DNA from: Paenibacillus sp. GM2 | GTDB lineage: Bacteria > Bacillota > Bacilli > Paenibacillales > Paenibacillaceae | Length of the DNA: 64,000 bases | Assembly (NCBI RefSeq): GCF_900069005.2 | Contig: NZ_LN831278.1 | Span: 174,587-238,586, forward strand | Reading direction: 5' to 3' | In this document: positions 61,891-64,000 of the stretch, piece by piece | Layout of the letters: the number at the start of each line of letters is the position of its first letter | How positions within the stretch are numbered: position 1 is the stretch's first letter | The notes under the pieces: model-generated | The model's database searches: none | What the model saw: the letters and a program-made list of their open reading frames with translations, nothing else | What the model was told of the DNA's origin: nothing | Position numbers and translations under genes: made by a program

Positions 61891-62534
61891 ACATCAAAGG
61901 TGTTATATTCGATCTGGACGGAGTGATCACAGATACGGCGGAATTTCATTTTCTGGCCTGGAAGCAGCTCGGCGAGGAATTGGGAATCCCGGTAAATAAG
62001 GAGCTTAATGAGCAGTTGAAGGGGATTTCCCGTATAGAATCCCTGGAGAAGATACTGGAATCAGGGGGCAGGGCAGGTTCTTATACCGCGAATGAGAAAA
62101 TAGAGCTGGCCGCGCGAAAGAACGGATACTATTTGCGATTAATCGATTCAATTACGCCCAGCGACATACTTCCAGGGGTGGAGGCCCTCCTGCAGGAGTT
62201 GAGGCAAGCTGGGATTCGAACAGGCTTGGCCTCAGCCAGCCACAATGCTCCGTTCATATTGGATAGATTAGGACTTAGTCATGATTTCGATATTATGGTT
62301 GATCCGGGGGAAATCGGCCGCGGAAAGCCGGACCCCGAAATCTTCCTGACAGCGGCTCACCTGCTGCAGCTCTCTCCCGACAACTGTATGGGCATCGAGG
62401 ATGCCGCAGCCGGAGTGGAAGCGATCAATAGGGCGGGGATGCACTCCATCGGTGTAGGCGATCGAGCCGTTCTATCTCATGCGAACTATGTGGTAGAAAG
62501 CCTGTTGGGGCTGCGTTTGCAAGATTTGGGATAA
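61884..62534 (+). CDS. pgmB: Beta-phosphoglucomutase
   Basis: A 216-residue HAD enzyme. FDLDGVITDTAEFHF carries the nucleophile and acid Asp pair, KGISRIESL is the beta-PGM cap loop, and LASASHNAPFIL and GRGKPDPEIF with GIEDAAAGVEAI complete the HAD motifs. The overall match is to beta-PGM, which converts beta-glucose-1-phosphate to glucose-6-phosphate. The ATG lies inside the end of the GH3 gene (7-bp overlap). Its presence suggests that a phosphorylase makes beta-glucose-1-phosphate, though no typical inverting phosphorylase lies in the window. A strong terminator follows. Confidence 0.88.
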   Translation: MLNIKGVIFDLDGVITDTAEFHFLAWKQLGEELGIPVNKELNEQLKGISRIESLEKILESGGRAGSYTANEKIELAARKNGYYLRLIDSITPSDILPGVEALLQELRQAGIRTGLASASHNAPFILDRLGLSHDFDIMVDPGEIGRGKPDPEIFLTAAHLLQLSPDNCMGIEDAAAGVEAINRAGMHSIGVGDRAVLSHANYVVESLLGLRLQDLG

Positions 62535-62555
62535 ATTCATAGCAGAAGCAGAATG

Positions 62556-62594
62556 AGAAGATAACTTCCTTGATCGGGGTTATCTTCTTTTTTT
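62556..62594 (+). terminator. Terminator of the GPH-GH3-pgmB operon
   Basis: A perfect 10-bp stem, AGAAGATAAC against GTTATCTTCT, followed by TTTTTTT. Confidence 0.85.
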
Positions 62595-62782
62595 ATAACT
62601 TGATCATGCGTTAGATTCAAATTTATCTGCGTTTTACATAATTCTGATGAAACGTTAACATTTCGTTTGTACACTGAAGGTGTTAATTCATAGTAAATTT
62701 ATATTTACTCTTGATAAATAAATCATGACAAGCGTATAGGTGAATTAGATCATCACCTAAAATCAAGGATGAGGTGACGAAT

Positions 62783-63589
62783 ATGCAACGAGTAATTACA
62801 TTGGAAGGCGCGCACAATTTTCGAGATATGGGTGGTTATGAGACAATAGAGGGTCGCAAAGTGAAATATGGTTTGTTTTATCGTTCCGATGAATTGACAG
62901 GATTGTCTCCCAAAGACATAGAGATGCTGAATAGTTTAAATATTAGAACAATATTCGATTATCGCGGCCATCAAGAAGCACAGCATAAGCCGGACCCCAC
63001 TATCCCAAATGCCATCTATGAGCGACAGCCTGCGATTGCAGAGGAGCAGCCTAGTCGAATGAATCTGTCATTCGCGCCTGAAGGCGGAGAGCAGCAAGGG
63101 CACTTCCTTGAAGGTCTGGCTCAAAATGACTTCTTCAAAACCTTCCGTGCTGACGAATATATGCGGGATCTGTATAGGAAGCTGCCGCTAAACAATGCTT
63201 CGTACAAACGCTTGATGGAAATTATTCAGGTACCTGACCATTTAGGAATACTGCATCATTGCACTGCAGGCAAGGATAGAACGGGAGTCGGGGCGGCGCT
63301 TATATTGCTTGCGCTTGGTGTATCAGAGCAGACGGTGATGGAAGACTATCTTCTAACTAACGAGACGATGAAGGACTTCAATCAAAGGCTGTTGGGGCGG
63401 ATTTCGGAGTATGCGGATGCTGCGATATTGAACAATTTTAATCATATGCTTGACGTTAAGGAAGAACTTATGGAGACAGTCTTCAGAACCATTAAAGACA
63501 ATTATGGAACCTATGATATCTATTTTGCGGAGGAGTTCGGTTTGACTGAGGCGAAGCGGGAGCTCCTTAAATCCAACAGCCTGCAATAG
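62783..63589 (+). CDS. Tyrosine-protein phosphatase (IphP/LipA-like)
   Basis: 268 residues with the DSP/PTP loop HHCTAGKDRTGVG (catalytic Cys in HCTAGKDR) and the family N-terminus NFRDMGGYETIEGRKVKYG...FYRSDEL, plus FDYRGHQE as the general-acid region. These enzymes dephosphorylate tyrosine or phosphoinositides; the substrate is unknown. The start is the ATG at 62783, six bases after GAGGTG; a GTG at 62774 lies inside that site. A 7-bp inverted repeat, TAGGTGA and TCACCTA at 62737-62759, sits just upstream and may be an operator. Confidence 0.85.
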   Translation: MQRVITLEGAHNFRDMGGYETIEGRKVKYGLFYRSDELTGLSPKDIEMLNSLNIRTIFDYRGHQEAQHKPDPTIPNAIYERQPAIAEEQPSRMNLSFAPEGGEQQGHFLEGLAQNDFFKTFRADEYMRDLYRKLPLNNASYKRLMEIIQVPDHLGILHHCTAGKDRTGVGAALILLALGVSEQTVMEDYLLTNETMKDFNQRLLGRISEYADAAILNNFNHMLDVKEELMETVFRTIKDNYGTYDIYFAEEFGLTEAKRELLKSNSLQ

Positions 63590-63662
63590 AGCAGGAAAGA
63601 GGGGGAGGGCCAGGGTCGAGGGCCATTATTGAATATCAAAGCAGGCTTACGGGAGGAAACGG

Positions 63663-64000
63663 ATGGAACCCAAATGGAGAGAACAGCTGGAGCAGCACAG
63701 AAATAACCGGCGAATGGATATTATTCAGACAGCAAGGAGGTTATTTATTGCTCACGGGCTATCCTCTGTCACACTTAAGGATATCGTCGAGGAGTGCGGC
63801 ATCAGCAAAGTAACGTTATATAAGTATTTTCGCTCCCTGGAGGAGATTATTTTTGAGGTGCAAATCGATTTATTGAGAACCTGGGGGGAAAAGGTGACTA
63901 TAACCGCCCATCAAGGGAGTAACGGATATGAGAAGCTGCAATCACTGCTTGAAGAACTGATCCAAATTTCTAAAGAGAATACGGACATCATTCGATTTAT
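63663..64000 (+). CDS. TetR-family transcriptional regulator, cut by the window end
   Basis: The frame opens with ATG at 63663, six bases after GGGAGG, and remains open to the last base. The first ~65 residues are a TetR HTH: RRLFIAHGLSSVTLKDIVEE followed by CGISKVTLYKYFRSLEEII. The start of the ligand domain follows (VQIDLLRTWGEKV). The rest lies beyond the window. It may regulate the phosphatase gene or a gene downstream. Confidence 0.85.
   Translation, partial: MEPKWREQLEQHRNNRRMDIIQTARRLFIAHGLSSVTLKDIVEECGISKVTLYKYFRSLEEIIFEVQIDLLRTWGEKVTITAHQGSNGYEKLQSLLEELIQISKENTDIIRF

Noticed and set aside
1..64000. tRNA, rRNA, integrase or transposase genes
   Set aside because: I looked for tRNA-like cloverleaf motifs, rRNA cores and recombinase motifs in intergenic and coding regions and saw none. 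A covariance-model search would settle small RNAs.

Overview
The window looks like a Paenibacillus-type Firmicute chromosome. Indications are mid-range GC, frequent TTG/GTG starts behind strong AGGAGG-type ribosome sites, LplABC/YesMNOPQ-style CUT1 sugar ABC systems with YesM/YesN/YesS-type regulators, two loci shared with the Bacillus subtilis sigma-W regulon (yknWXYZ and pspA-ydjGHI), and CcpA-type cre sites. The genus is inferred from gene content and style; no marker gene is present.

Positions 1-7140 are an accessory, defence-like region. It starts with a very AT-rich two-gene operon: the tail of a receiver-domain protein overlapping a caspase/CHAT-like protease. A small XRE repressor follows, divergent from a DUF6809 protein across two operator-like repeats. 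Next come a structured MITE-like repeat and a 1360-residue STAND-type NTPase that resembles antiphage Avs/NACHT sensors but has no recognisable effector domain. From 7291 to 14758 lie an SDR oxidoreductase, the yknWXYZ-like toxin-export operon with a possible ECF promoter, and a metal operon (HMA chaperone, P1B-ATPase with a CPG motif, Crp/Fnr regulator). A perfect Crp/Fnr-style palindrome sits in front of the metal operon.

From 14950 to 21265 (minus strand) is a mannoside locus: AraC regulator, mannose-6-phosphate isomerase fused to a degenerate kinase-like domain, ROK kinase and GH38 alpha-mannosidase. The envelope-stress operon pspA-ydjG-ydjH-ydjI follows behind a strong sigma-W-type promoter. 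Then comes a gene-free stretch (25.18-25.83 kb) with palindromic 25-bp repeats and a 128-bp tandem duplication.

From 25869 to 40391 is an L-rhamnose and pectin-like region: rhaM, rhaA, a frameshifted rhaB, a divergent AraC regulator, a DMT transporter, an LplABC-type importer, a cytoplasmic beta-helix protein, a Gfo/Idh/MocA dehydrogenase and a convergent YesS-type membrane AraC regulator. From 40586 to 50668 are an ECF sigma factor with a propeller-bearing candidate anti-sigma partner and a second importer in yesMNOPQ order. That importer has a perfect cre site before the binding-protein gene, and a deletion derivative of the MITE-like repeat plus a terminator hairpin between the binding protein and the permeases. 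A ChbG/YdjC-type deacetylase follows.

The rest (50696-64000) holds an HD phosphohydrolase, an EamA transporter, a divergent Gfo/Idh-LysR pair, a DUF4261 protein, an AraC-GH39 fusion, and an operon of GPH sugar symporter, GH3 enzyme and beta-phosphoglucomutase. A protein tyrosine phosphatase and a TetR regulator cut by the window end close the sequence. Overall this is a sugar-foraging region with five or more carbohydrate loci, each with its own local regulator, next to a defence island. No tRNA, rRNA, CRISPR array or intact IS element was seen.
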